From contig DATFFT010000095.1 of the NCBI GenBank assembly GCA_035249905.1, positions 24,902-88,901 of the forward strand: DNA of 64,000 nt. The letters are read 5' to 3'. The notes under the pieces are model-generated. The model had not been told where the DNA came from, searched no databases, and saw only the letters and a list, made by a program, of their open reading frames with translations. A program made the position numbers and the translations under genes. Of the stretch, positions 42,223-50,236 are shown one piece after another (the first letter of the stretch is position 1; each line of letters opens with the position of its first letter). The DNA comes from JAOUEA01 sp035249905. GTDB lineage: Bacteria; Actinomycetota; UBA4738; HRBIN12.

Positions 42223-44838
42223 TCACCAGTACGCCTCGTTGAAGGCCACCATCAAGTCCATGTCAGCTCCTTCGATCCGAGCTGCTTTCAGCTCGGAGTC
42301 TGAGAGAGCACGGCGGAGCAACTCCCATGTTCGGTCGTGGAGCACGCGCTCCAGAGGCTCCAACTCAGAGCCGGTCAGTTCTCGAAGGGCTTCAGATGCT
42401 CCGAGCAGCCTCGCGGCGGAGACGTGATTCCCGCGTCGTGTCTCGGCGCCGGCCACGACCTCTAGGCAATCCGTTGCGAGCATCGGATCTGATGCATCGA
42501 TCGCCGCAGCAAGCGCTTGTGCTCCCACCTCGGCGGCATCCTCTATGCGCTCCAACTCGATGAGTGCCAACGCGAGGTTGCACCGCGCCGCGGCTCCATC
42601 GACCGATTCATCGAGCTCCAGGGCGAGCGCGACGGCTTCTTCCGAGTACCGGACCGCGTCCTCGAGCATCCCACGGACGATGGCCGAGTACCCCAGATTG
42701 ATCAGCGCTACCAGGAGCATCCGCGGGTGCCCGTCCTGCAGCCGCCGCGCGATCTCCGCGGCTTCCTTCCCTAGCTTCCACGACTCCTCGACGAAACCCT
42801 CAGCCTCAAGCGCATTCGCCAGATGTGCCATCGCGCGCTGGACGCTCGCGAGATCGCCGATGCTCCTGGACTCCGCAAGCGATTCTTCGGCTCTCATGCG
42901 AGCGTCCTCGTATCGCCCTTGAACATAGTCCACACCGGAAAGTCGAATCAGTGCCAATGCGTGGTTGCTGCCCTTGGCGCCCGACTCGAGCGACCTCTCG
43001 AGCCAAGTTCGCATCTCGCTGAGGAGACCTCGGTCCATCCAGTAGTGGCCGAGCGAGCCTGCGATTGCCTGCAAGCCCTCGTCGTCGGATCGTTCGTGGA
43101 ACCATGACAGGGCGGCTCGGAGATTCTCCTGCTCCGCGTCCAATAGCTCCAGCCAATCGCCCCGCCCGCCCTCGAGTGCGACGCTGACACGCTCTGCGAG
43201 GGACTCGTAGTGTCGACTGTGCCGCTCTTGCAGTATCCGGGCTTCGCCCGCCTCCTCGAGGCGATCCCAGGCGAACTCCCGGATGGTCTCGAGCATCGAG
43301 AACCGCAGTGACCCGTCGGCCAGCTCGCGCCGCCGCACGAGGCTGTCGTCGACGAGCGTGCCGAGTCCCTCGAGCACGTCGATACCGCCGCCGCCACAGA
43401 CCGCCTCTGCGGCATCCAGCCTCCACCCGCCCGCGAAGACTGACAGTCGGGCGAAGAGACGACGCTCGTCAGGCTCGAGCATCTCGTAGCTCCATCGGAT
43501 GGTCCCTTCGAGTGTGCGGTGCCGTTCAGGGAGGTCGCGATCCCCGCCCCGCAACATCGACAGCCGATCCTCGAGCCGTTCGGCCAGAGTCGTGGGGTCG
43601 AGCACGCGGAGCCTGCTCGCCGCGAGCTCCAGCGCGAGCGGCAGTCCGTCGAGCCGCTCGACGATCTCGGCGACCGCCAACGCGTTCGCATCGGTGAGCG
43701 TGAAGTTCGGCCGGACCGACGTGGCACGGTCGAGGAACAGCCGCACCGATTCCGACGAGACGAGCTGAGCGGCATCGCCTCGCCGTTCCCGTGCGGGAAG
43801 CTCCAACGGCGCCACCTGGTACTCATGCTCGCCCGAGATGTGTAGCGGGATGCGGCTGGTCGCCAGCACCCTCACCCTGGGCGCCGCGTCGAGCAAGTCG
43901 CCGATCGCCGAGCTGCCGTCCACGAGCTGCTCGAGGTTGTCGAGCACGAGCAACACGTCGAGGTCCGCGAGGTGCCGCCGAAGACCACTAGCGAGGTCGC
44001 GACCGGGCGCCTCCCGCACCTTGAGCACCCCGGCGATCGCCGAGGTCACGAGCGTGGGGTCGGTCAGTGGACTCAGGTCCACGAAGAACACGCCGTCGGG
44101 GAACCGATCGAGCTGCCTCGAAGCGGTCTCGAGCGCAAGCCTGGTCTTCCCGGTGCCACCCGGGCCGGTGAGCGTGAGCAGTCGCGTCTCACCCAGGAGT
44201 CGCTCGATGTCGCCCATCGCCCGTGCTCGACCGACGAATGAGGTTCGGCGCGGGCGCAGATTGGTCGTCCTGTGGGCCCCCCGCGTGCGCAACGCCGGGA
44301 AGTCCGCGCTGAGGCCATCGATCACGAGGTCGTGCAGTCGCTCCGGATGCTCGAGGCCCTTGAGGTCGTGCAGCCCGAGATCTCGGAACGTCACGCCGTC
44401 GGGCACGTCGCCCGCGACGAGGACGCGGGTGGCCTCCGATATCACGATCTGGCCACCGTGGCCTGTCGCCGCGATCCGAGCGGCCCGGTTGACGTCGATC
44501 CCGACGTAGTTATCGCCGCCCGGAACGCCCTCGCCGGTGTGCAATCCCATGCGGACCCGGATCGGGTTACCGTCGGGCCAGGGATGCGCAGCGAGCGCCC
44601 GTTGCGCCGCGACGGCCGCTCGCAGCGCGCCGGGCGCCGTCGGGAATGCGACGAAGAACGAGTCGCCCTCGGTGAGGATCTCGACACCCCCCTGCTCGGC
44701 GACCGCGGTTCGCATGATCTCGGCGTGTCGGTCCAATCGGCGCACGAATCCTTCGCGCCCGAGGTCCTGGAGCAACCCGGTCGACCCCTCGATATCGGTG
44801 AACAGGAACGTCACTGTGCCGGTGGGCAGGTCGCTCAT
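42223..44838 (-). CDS. Adenylate/guanylate cyclase-domain, AAA/NB-ARC ATPase, TPR regulator
   Basis: Signalling protein of about 871 residues. Residues ~1-180 form a class III nucleotide cyclase domain with FLFTDIEGST (first metal Asp15) and ILTEGDSFFVAF (second Asp). An NTPase domain follows with Walker A TGPGGTGKTRLA and LLVLDNLEQL, then a helical arm and a C-terminal TPR array (roughly 560-860; for example ALIRLSGVDYVQGRYEDARM). This is the LuxR/AfsR-like MalT-type layout without a DNA-binding domain, common in actinobacteria. It is the only gene between the intact tRNA-Ala and its 3' duplicate, suggesting arrival by integration. Confidence 0.85.
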   Translation of the reverse strand: MSDLPTGTVTFLFTDIEGSTGLLQDLGREGFVRRLDRHAEIMRTAVAEQGGVEILTEGDSFFVAFPTAPGALRAAVAAQRALAAHPWPDGNPIRVRMGLHTGEGVPGGDNYVGIDVNRAARIAATGHGGQIVISEATRVLVAGDVPDGVTFRDLGLHDLKGLEHPERLHDLVIDGLSADFPALRTRGAHRTTNLRPRRTSFVGRARAMGDIERLLGETRLLTLTGPGGTGKTRLALETASRQLDRFPDGVFFVDLSPLTDPTLVTSAIAGVLKVREAPGRDLASGLRRHLADLDVLLVLDNLEQLVDGSSAIGDLLDAAPRVRVLATSRIPLHISGEHEYQVAPLELPARERRGDAAQLVSSESVRLFLDRATSVRPNFTLTDANALAVAEIVERLDGLPLALELAASRLRVLDPTTLAERLEDRLSMLRGGDRDLPERHRTLEGTIRWSYEMLEPDERRLFARLSVFAGGWRLDAAEAVCGGGGIDVLEGLGTLVDDSLVRRRELADGSLRFSMLETIREFAWDRLEEAGEARILQERHSRHYESLAERVSVALEGGRGDWLELLDAEQENLRAALSWFHERSDDEGLQAIAGSLGHYWMDRGLLSEMRTWLERSLESGAKGSNHALALIRLSGVDYVQGRYEDARMRAEESLAESRSIGDLASVQRAMAHLANALEAEGFVEESWKLGKEAAEIARRLQDGHPRMLLVALINLGYSAIVRGMLEDAVRYSEEAVALALELDESVDGAAARCNLALALIELERIEDAAEVGAQALAAAIDASDPMLATDCLEVVAGAETRRGNHVSAARLLGASEALRELTGSELEPLERVLHDRTWELLRRALSDSELKAARIEGADMDLMVAFNEAYW

Positions 44839-45058
44839 CCTCAGCACAGTACGCCAGCGCCGCGGGACGGTCGTCGCCCGCGATCGGCCCAAGTACGACG
44901 AACCTCAGAGATGCGTTGATGTGACGTGTCTAGACGTCGGCGGGCCGCTCGCGCGCAGGAAGAGGGAGAGCGACCAGACGACTCGCGATCACTAAACCCG
45001 GGCGCGTCTCACCTGCCGTGGATCGGAATGATCGAGAGAGCATCTGGCAGGTAATCGG
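44839..45058. other. Short intergenic region between tRNA-Ala and the cyclase gene
   Basis: About 220 bases directly downstream of the tRNA 3' end and upstream of the cyclase-ATPase gene. I see no gene. It should hold that gene's promoter, but no convincing -10/-35 pair was found. Confidence 0.4.
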
Positions 45059-45131
45059 TGGACCCAAGGGGAGTCGAACCCCTGACCTCTTGGCTGCCAG
45101 CCAAGCGCTCTACCAGCTGAGCTATGGGCCC
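45059..45131 (-). tRNA. tRNA-Ala (anticodon GGC)
   Basis: A 73-base cloverleaf: acceptor GGGCCCA/TGGGTCC with a G3-U70 wobble pair (alanine identity), D-arm GCTC...GAGC, anticodon stem CTTGG/CCAAG with loop CTGGCAG (anticodon GGC), T-arm AGGGG-TTCGACT-CCCCT, and discriminator A. No CCA is encoded. It lies just upstream of rsfS. Its 3' half is repeated at 41987-42033. Confidence 0.93.
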
Positions 45132-45145
45132 GGTCTCGGAAGATT

Positions 45146-45559
45146 CTATCGGGCGGTCGAGGCGGCGTCCGAAGCTTCCCACGCCACCTGGGGAGCGTCG
45201 GACCACAGGCGTTCGAGGTCGTAGTACTCGCGCTCCTCCTCGCCGAAGACGTGCACGACCACGTCGACGTAGTCGAGCAGCCACCAGCCGGCCTCGGGCT
45301 CTCCTTCGCGACGCAGCGGCTTGACCCCCATGCTCCGGAGCGCTTCCTCGACGGCGTCGATCACCGTGCGGATCTGCCGCTGGGTCGATGCCGTGCAGAT
45401 CACGAAGTGGTCCGTGATCACGATGATCTTGGAGACGTCGAGCACGACGATGTCGGTGGCTTGCTTGTCGGCGGCGGCACGGGCGGCCGCGATCGCCACT
45501 TCACGGCTGGGCGGCAGCGCCTGCGCGCCTGCCGCCCCCGTGCCCTGTCCCTGCCTCAA
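45146..45559 (-). CDS. rsfS: Ribosomal silencing factor RsfS
   Basis: RsfS/DUF143 protein of 137 residues that binds L14 and blocks 30S-50S joining in slow growth. Family segments are DIVVLDVSKIIVITDHFVIC, STQRQIRTVIDAVEEAL and GWWLLDYVDVVVHVF. The start is taken as TTG 45559, which overlaps the preceding stop (TTGA); this is the fourth gene of an obg-DinB-nadD-lytR-rsfS run on the minus strand. Confidence 0.93.
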   Translation of the reverse strand: MRQGQGTGAAGAQALPPSREVAIAAARAAADKQATDIVVLDVSKIIVITDHFVICTASTQRQIRTVIDAVEEALRSMGVKPLRREGEPEAGWWLLDYVDVVVHVFGEEEREYYDLERLWSDAPQVAWEASDAASTAR

Positions 45560-46656
45560 GCTGTGAAGTCCTTCCCCACCACGATCGTGATGTCGCCGAC
45601 GTTCGATGGTACCGCCGCGACGCTCACTCGGCCGACCCCGAGCGCGGCCTTGACGGACCGTGCCTCGGACTCGTGGCCGGGGCCGTTCGCGAAGACATCG
45701 GTCCTGACCACATCGAAGGTCTGCGCGTTTTGGGCCAGCACCACCCGGAACCCCTCGGGGATGATGCGAACGGCCACGGCTTCGCCCACCCCGGGCTGGC
45801 CGCTCCCGTTCTGCACGATCGCCGGCACCGGCATCGGGGTGCCGAGCGAGCCGGAGATCAGTTCGTCGAGGGCCGGGTAGACGGGGACGACGATCGTTGC
45901 GGTGACACGCTCCGTGGGCATCTCCAGCACTTCGGCCCCCTCGGCACGGGAGATCACGGATGTCGCTTCTCGGGTGTCCTCGCCCATGGCGTCGCCCGCC
46001 GCGACGAGCTCGGGCGGATCTGTCAACAGGGCCGTCAGCAGGATCTCCCAGCGCACCATCGCGTCGTCGGTGGACCCCGCCAGGAACGCCCTGGCCTGGC
46101 CGCCGGTCATGGTCATCTCGCCGGGGCCCAGCACACCGCTCGTGGTCGGGTACGCCGATGGAAGGTTCACGGCCAGCCCGCCCGCGGCATCGACCGTCGC
46201 CGCGAGATCCCTCAGGGAGAGCACGGCGTGGTGTGGGATCCAGACTCCCGTCATGTTCGAGAGCGCGGTGCGCATCGAGTCCGGCGGCAAGGCGGCGACC
46301 CCAGCCGCCGAGGTCTCCCCCTGCCCCGGCACGACGACCGTGAGCTCCGACGACACCGGCATCACGAACGGCGTGCCGTCGGGCGGCACGCCGATCACGG
46401 CGAGCAGCGGTGCGGGACCGCCCTCGACCTGCAGCGCGATCAGAGAAGGCTCGTCGGGTCGCGTCGATGCGCCCCGATCGTCGCCCGGCTGACCGCCCCG
46501 TCCGTCTTCCCTGTTCTCGAGGAAGACGGCGATGGCGAGGGCCATCAGGGTTACGGCGACGGCAGCAACCACGAGGCGTGTGGTGCGCCTCGAGCGGGCG
46601 GCCCGCTCGACCCGGGTCGGGCGGACCGGCCCGGTCGGAGGCGCCGGGGCGCTCAC
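45556..46656 (-). CDS. LytR-like membrane protein with LytR_C domain
   Basis: Protein of about 366 residues: one N-terminal transmembrane helix (RLVVAAVAVTLMALAIAVFL), a LytR-CpsA-Psr-like extracytoplasmic domain (residues ~60-220) and a C-terminal LytR_C domain (VPAIVQNGSGQPGVGEAVAVR ... GDITIVVGKDF). The LCP part looks divergent: I do not find the conserved Arg/Asp cluster of phosphotransferases, so wall-polymer ligation is uncertain. The position between nadD and rsfS is standard in actinobacteria. The GTG start overlaps the nadD stop. Confidence 0.8.
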   Translation of the reverse strand: MSAPAPPTGPVRPTRVERAARSRRTTRLVVAAVAVTLMALAIAVFLENREDGRGGQPGDDRGASTRPDEPSLIALQVEGGPAPLLAVIGVPPDGTPFVMPVSSELTVVVPGQGETSAAGVAALPPDSMRTALSNMTGVWIPHHAVLSLRDLAATVDAAGGLAVNLPSAYPTTSGVLGPGEMTMTGGQARAFLAGSTDDAMVRWEILLTALLTDPPELVAAGDAMGEDTREATSVISRAEGAEVLEMPTERVTATIVVPVYPALDELISGSLGTPMPVPAIVQNGSGQPGVGEAVAVRIIPEGFRVVLAQNAQTFDVVRTDVFANGPGHESEARSVKAALGVGRVSVAAVPSNVGDITIVVGKDFTA

Positions 46657-47261
46657 CGGTAGAGCCCCGCCTTCTCGACGTAGCTCTTGACGCCCTCGGG
46701 CACGAGGTATCGGATCGGACGCCTCGTGTGCACACGAGCGCGCACGTCGGTGGACGAGATCGCCAGCGCGGGCACGTTCATCACCGTGATGCGCGGATGC
46801 TTCGTCGGCGCATGGGACTCGAACGCCTCGAGGTCGAAGCCGGGTCGCGTCGCCGCGATGAAGTGCGCGAGCGCGAACAGCTCCTCGGGTTGCTTCCACT
46901 GCTCGACGATCTCGAGCACCGCATCGGCCCCCGTCACGAAGAAGAGATCCGTGTCGTCGCCGCGTTCGAGATGGAGCTCACGCAGCGTGTCGACCGCGTA
47001 GGTCGGACCGTCGCGATCGACCTCGATGCGCGAGACCCCGAACAACGGATTCGACGCTGTGGCGATCACGGTCATCAGGTAGCGGTCCTCGGGGGGCGAA
47101 ACGACGTCGTGTGCCTTCATCCATGGCCGGCCCGTCGGGACGAAGACCACCTCGTCGAGCTCGAACTGATGCAGCGCCTCCTCGGCGGTGACCAGGTGGC
47201 CGTAGTGGATGGGGTCGAACGTGCCGCCCATGATGCCGAGGCGCGTCCTCACACCGCCCAT
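46653..47261 (-). CDS. nadD: Nicotinate-nucleotide adenylyltransferase
   Basis: NAD biosynthesis enzyme of about 202 residues that adenylates nicotinate mononucleotide. The nucleotidyltransferase motif GGTFDPIHYGHL and the C-terminal ISSTDVRARV (ISSTxIR) signature are present. ATG 47261 (MGGVRTRLGIMGG) is chosen over an in-frame start at 47318. It is coupled to the lytR-like gene. Confidence 0.95.
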   Translation of the reverse strand: MGGVRTRLGIMGGTFDPIHYGHLVTAEEALHQFELDEVVFVPTGRPWMKAHDVVSPPEDRYLMTVIATASNPLFGVSRIEVDRDGPTYAVDTLRELHLERGDDTDLFFVTGADAVLEIVEQWKQPEELFALAHFIAATRPGFDLEAFESHAPTKHPRITVMNVPALAISSTDVRARVHTRRPIRYLVPEGVKSYVEKAGLYR

Positions 47262-47314
47262 CCTAGTCGGCGGGGCCGACGGCTCCGGGAGCCTCCCGAC
47301 CTTGGTCGCGGCGC

Positions 47315-47767
47315 TCATGTATCACCCTCACCGAGGAACCTCCGCAGGTCCTCGGCGTGCGACGCGTAGTGGAGGGCGCCCGATTCCTCGAACCACTCGA
47401 CCGCGTCGGGCGAGACCTCCTCGAGCGCTCGGAACGCCTCGAGCATGCGCAGCCGCGACGGCACGAAGCCGGCGCGCACGTCGCCGGACGGCATCGAACG
47501 CGAGGCTTCGAACCACGCCAGGTTCTGGCGCTCGATCGATTCCCGCGACTCCTCACCGGGATCGAACCTCCCCGCTCGCATGCGCGTGAGCTGCTCTCCG
47601 CAGTCGGCCATCCACCCCGAGATGTGGAACATGGCGTCCTTCGGTGACCAGCCTTCCGGGGTGAGGGCAGGCTCTCCGAAGCGCGACTCGGGAACGGCAT
47701 CGAACCGCTCCGCGAGCAGCCGCCAGGCGACGTCTTCCTCCCGGAGCAGCCGTTCCCGGTCGATCAT
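47315..47767 (-). CDS. DinB/maleylpyruvate isomerase-like four-helix protein
   Basis: A 150-residue all-helical protein of the DinB-like superfamily (metal-dependent thiol transferases). Candidate metal ligands are His in MFHISGWM and the His pair in LHYASHAEDL. Residues near the start (MIDRERLLREEDVAWRLLAERF) match the usual first helix. The ATG overlaps the obg stop (ATGA). Relatives use bacillithiol, mycothiol or glutathione; no substrate is evident. Confidence 0.75.
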   Translation of the reverse strand: MIDRERLLREEDVAWRLLAERFDAVPESRFGEPALTPEGWSPKDAMFHISGWMADCGEQLTRMRAGRFDPGEESRESIERQNLAWFEASRSMPSGDVRAGFVPSRLRMLEAFRALEEVSPDAVEWFEESGALHYASHAEDLRRFLGEGDT

Positions 47768-49032
47768 CTCGCGCCTCCCTCCGATGACATCTCATCATCG
47801 GGCACATACTCGAACACCCTGTCCAGGATCACGACCTCGTCGCCGGCGCGGGCGCCGAGGGAAGCGAGCTTGCGCTCGATCCCCTCCCGACGGATCCGGC
47901 CCTGCAAGAGGGCGACGGCGTCCTCGTCGTCGAGATCGGCCTCGAGGACCCAGCGCTCGACGGAGCGGCCGGCCACACGCCAGCGCCTGCCCGCTTCTCG
48001 CTCGACCGTGAACCTGGGGCGACCCGGCCGCAGCACCACGTGGGCCCGCCGCTCGGGCCCGGACGCCTCGGCACCGCGGGTCAGGGCGCCGGTTCGCTCG
48101 AGCAGCTCATCGACGCCCTCGCCCGTCATCGCCGAGAGCGCGATCGCGTCGTCGCCGAGCGACGCCGCGATCTCGGCGGCATCGTCGACGAGGTCGGCCT
48201 TCGTGCCCACGACGATCGCCGGCCGATCGGCGAGCGCCGGATCGTAGGCAGCCAGTTCCGCCCGCAGCGTCGCGAGGTCGGCGGCTGGATCCGGCGCGGC
48301 GAGATCGACCACGTGGAGGAGCGTGCGGCAGCGCACGATGTGCCGCAGGAACCGATGCCCGAGTCCTCTGCCGGTGCTCGCGCCCTCGATCAGCCCGGGG
48401 ATGTCGGCGACGACGAACCGGTCCTCGTCCTCGCCCGCGACCCCGAGGTTCGGGGTCAGGGTCGTGAACGGGTACTCCGCGATCTTCGGCTTGGCCGCGG
48501 AGATCCTGGCCAGCAGCGTCGACTTGCCGGCGTTCGGCAGGCCGACGAGCCCAACGTCGGCGACCGTGCGCAGCTCGACGCGCAGGCGCCTGTCCTCGCC
48601 CGCCTCGCCAGGTTCGGCCGTGCGCGGCACGCGGTTTCGGCCGGACGCGAACGCCACGTTTCCCCGGCCGCCGCGGCCGCCCCGGACGACCACACCACGC
48701 ACACCCTCCCCCACCAGGTCGGCGAGCAGACCCTGCTCGTCGAAGATCACGGTGCCGTCGGGCACCGGGATCACCAGGTCCGTGCCCGCGGCGCCGTCGC
48801 GCTTCCCCTTCCGTCCCGGCTCTCCCGACGAGGCGACCAGGTGCGGATGGTCGGCCAGCCAGGACAGATCGTGCACGCTCCGAGAGACCTCGAAGATCAC
48901 CGACCCTCCGTCGCCTCCGTTGCCTCCATCGGGGCCACCGCGCGGCTTGAAGGGCTCCGAGTGCATCGACGCGGACCCGTGGCCTCCCCGCCCCGCGCGA
49001 GCGAACACCGTGCACTCGTCGACGAACGCCAT
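47764..49032 (-). CDS. obg: GTPase Obg
   Basis: Ribosome-assembly GTPase of 422 residues. An N-terminal Gly-rich Obg fold (GRGGHGSASMHSEPFKPRGG) is followed by the G domain (GLPNAGKSTLLARI, DIPGLIEGAS, GTKADLV) and a C-terminal OCT domain (RRWRVAGRSVERWVLEADL), as in actinobacteria. It is downstream of rpmA-rplU-rne in gene order, though a short divergent gene separates them here. Confidence 0.96.
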   Translation of the reverse strand: MAFVDECTVFARAGRGGHGSASMHSEPFKPRGGPDGGNGGDGGSVIFEVSRSVHDLSWLADHPHLVASSGEPGRKGKRDGAAGTDLVIPVPDGTVIFDEQGLLADLVGEGVRGVVVRGGRGGRGNVAFASGRNRVPRTAEPGEAGEDRRLRVELRTVADVGLVGLPNAGKSTLLARISAAKPKIAEYPFTTLTPNLGVAGEDEDRFVVADIPGLIEGASTGRGLGHRFLRHIVRCRTLLHVVDLAAPDPAADLATLRAELAAYDPALADRPAIVVGTKADLVDDAAEIAASLGDDAIALSAMTGEGVDELLERTGALTRGAEASGPERRAHVVLRPGRPRFTVEREAGRRWRVAGRSVERWVLEADLDDEDAVALLQGRIRREGIERKLASLGARAGDEVVILDRVFEYVPDDEMSSEGGAR

Positions 49033-49082
49033 GGCATCAGCCTACGGTGGTCGTGCAGCGAGCGGCGGGCGATGATGGTGCC

Positions 49083-49526
49083 GTGGTGGAGCCGGTGACC
49101 GTCTGGCGCGTGCAGCTACGCAAGGGCGACGTGCGTGATCGGGAAGGCACGTTGCGCATCGACCCCGACGCCCTCGTCTTCCGGGACAGCGGGTCGACGA
49201 GCGAGACCAGGGTGGGCTTCCACGAGATCAGGTCCGCTCGTCGAGTGCGTGCCTCGCCGATCCTGATCGTCGTGCACGACGACGATGGGCAACGCACGGA
49301 GACCGCCTACTACTTCTCGCGGCCGCCGCCCCTGGAGGCGCCGCCATCGGGGAGCGCGGGAGCCACGTCGGCCAGCCGGCCCCTCGGCCCGTTCGGGGCG
49401 ATGCGGCGAACGTCGAAGCGGCGTCACCAGCGGGAGAACGTGCGATACCTGTCCACCATGGCGGCCGGGCTCAAAGAGACGATCCAGGCGTGGGCCGACG
49501 AGATCGACGGCCGGGCGCGACCCTGA
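49083..49526 (+). CDS. Hypothetical PH-like protein
   Basis: About 147 residues from GTG 49083 (GTG 49047 also in frame). The first half reads as a small beta-barrel (VWRVQLRKGDVRDREGTLRI ... ILIVVHDDDGQRTETAYYF), which resembles PH-like domains. The second half is a disordered linker and a helix (VRYLSTMAAGLKETIQAWADEI). It is convergent with rpmA, four bases apart. No function is known; it interrupts the usual obg-rpmA adjacency. Confidence 0.5.
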   Translation: MVEPVTVWRVQLRKGDVRDREGTLRIDPDALVFRDSGSTSETRVGFHEIRSARRVRASPILIVVHDDDGQRTETAYYFSRPPPLEAPPSGSAGATSASRPLGPFGAMRRTSKRRHQRENVRYLSTMAAGLKETIQAWADEIDGRARP

Positions 49527-49529
49527 GCC

Positions 49530-49784
49530 TCACTCCGACGGCAGGACCGAAGCGAACTTCCTGCCGCGGGACTCGGTGAAGGTCACCCGGCCCTCGCGCA
49601 TCGCGAACAGCGTGTCGTCGCTGCCCTTCCCCACACCGTCACCGGCGTGGATGCGGGTGCCGCGCTGGCGCACGATGACCGAGCCCGCGGCGACGCTCTC
49701 GCCGCCGTAGGCCTTCACGCCCAGGAACTTGGCATTGGAATCGCGGCCGTTCCGGGACGAGCCGCCGCCCTTCTTGTGTGCCAT
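49530..49784 (-). CDS. rpmA: 50S ribosomal protein L27
   Basis: Ribosomal protein of 84 residues with the canonical MAHKKGGGSSRNGRDSN start and VIVRQRGTRIHAGDGVGKG core. ATG 49784 has GGAGGAGAC upstream. There is no N-terminal extension of the type cleaved by Prp in Firmicutes. Confidence 0.97.
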   Translation of the reverse strand: MAHKKGGGSSRNGRDSNAKFLGVKAYGGESVAAGSVIVRQRGTRIHAGDGVGKGSDDTLFAMREGRVTFTESRGRKFASVLPSE

Positions 49785-49815
49785 GTCTCCTCCAGGGTAA
49801 CAGCCGGCTCCTCGG

Positions 49816-50196
49816 CTACGAGTCGCCGGAGGCCGCGTCGTCCGCCTCGTCGGCGGTGTCTTCCTTCTTCGCCGAGGACTTCTTCCGGCCGCCGAGGCTG
49901 ACATCCTCGATCTCGAGCAGGGTGACGAGCTGACGGTGACCCGCCCGCGTCGCATACCCGCTCTTGGGCCGGTACTTGAAGATGCGGACCTTGTCGCCCT
50001 TCTTCTCGCCGAGCGGCTTCGCGGTGACGGTCGCCTTCGCGGCTTCGCCTCCGACGTGGGTGGCGCCGTCATCGTCGACGACGAGCAACGGCCGGAACGT
50101 GACCGTCTCCCCCTCATGCACGATCTTCTCGATCTCGATCACATCGCCGACCTGCACCTTGTGCTGCTTCCCGCCGGACTTGATCACCGCATACAT
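49816..50196 (-). CDS. rplU: 50S ribosomal protein L21
   Basis: Ribosomal protein of 126 residues starting MYAVIKSGGKQHKVQVGDVI, with the C-terminal KPKSGYATRAGHRQ-type RNA-binding stretch. A Lys/Asp/Ala-rich tail (KKEDTADEADDAASGDS) extends about 20 residues beyond the usual end. ATG 50196 is used; the frame is open upstream. It lies between rne and rpmA. Confidence 0.96.
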   Translation of the reverse strand: MYAVIKSGGKQHKVQVGDVIEIEKIVHEGETVTFRPLLVVDDDGATHVGGEAAKATVTAKPLGEKKGDKVRIFKYRPKSGYATRAGHRQLVTLLEIEDVSLGGRKKSSAKKEDTADEADDAASGDS

Positions 50197-50236
50197 GGTT
50201 GCCTCCGCCGACGCCGGGCGGACATCCGCTCGGCGT

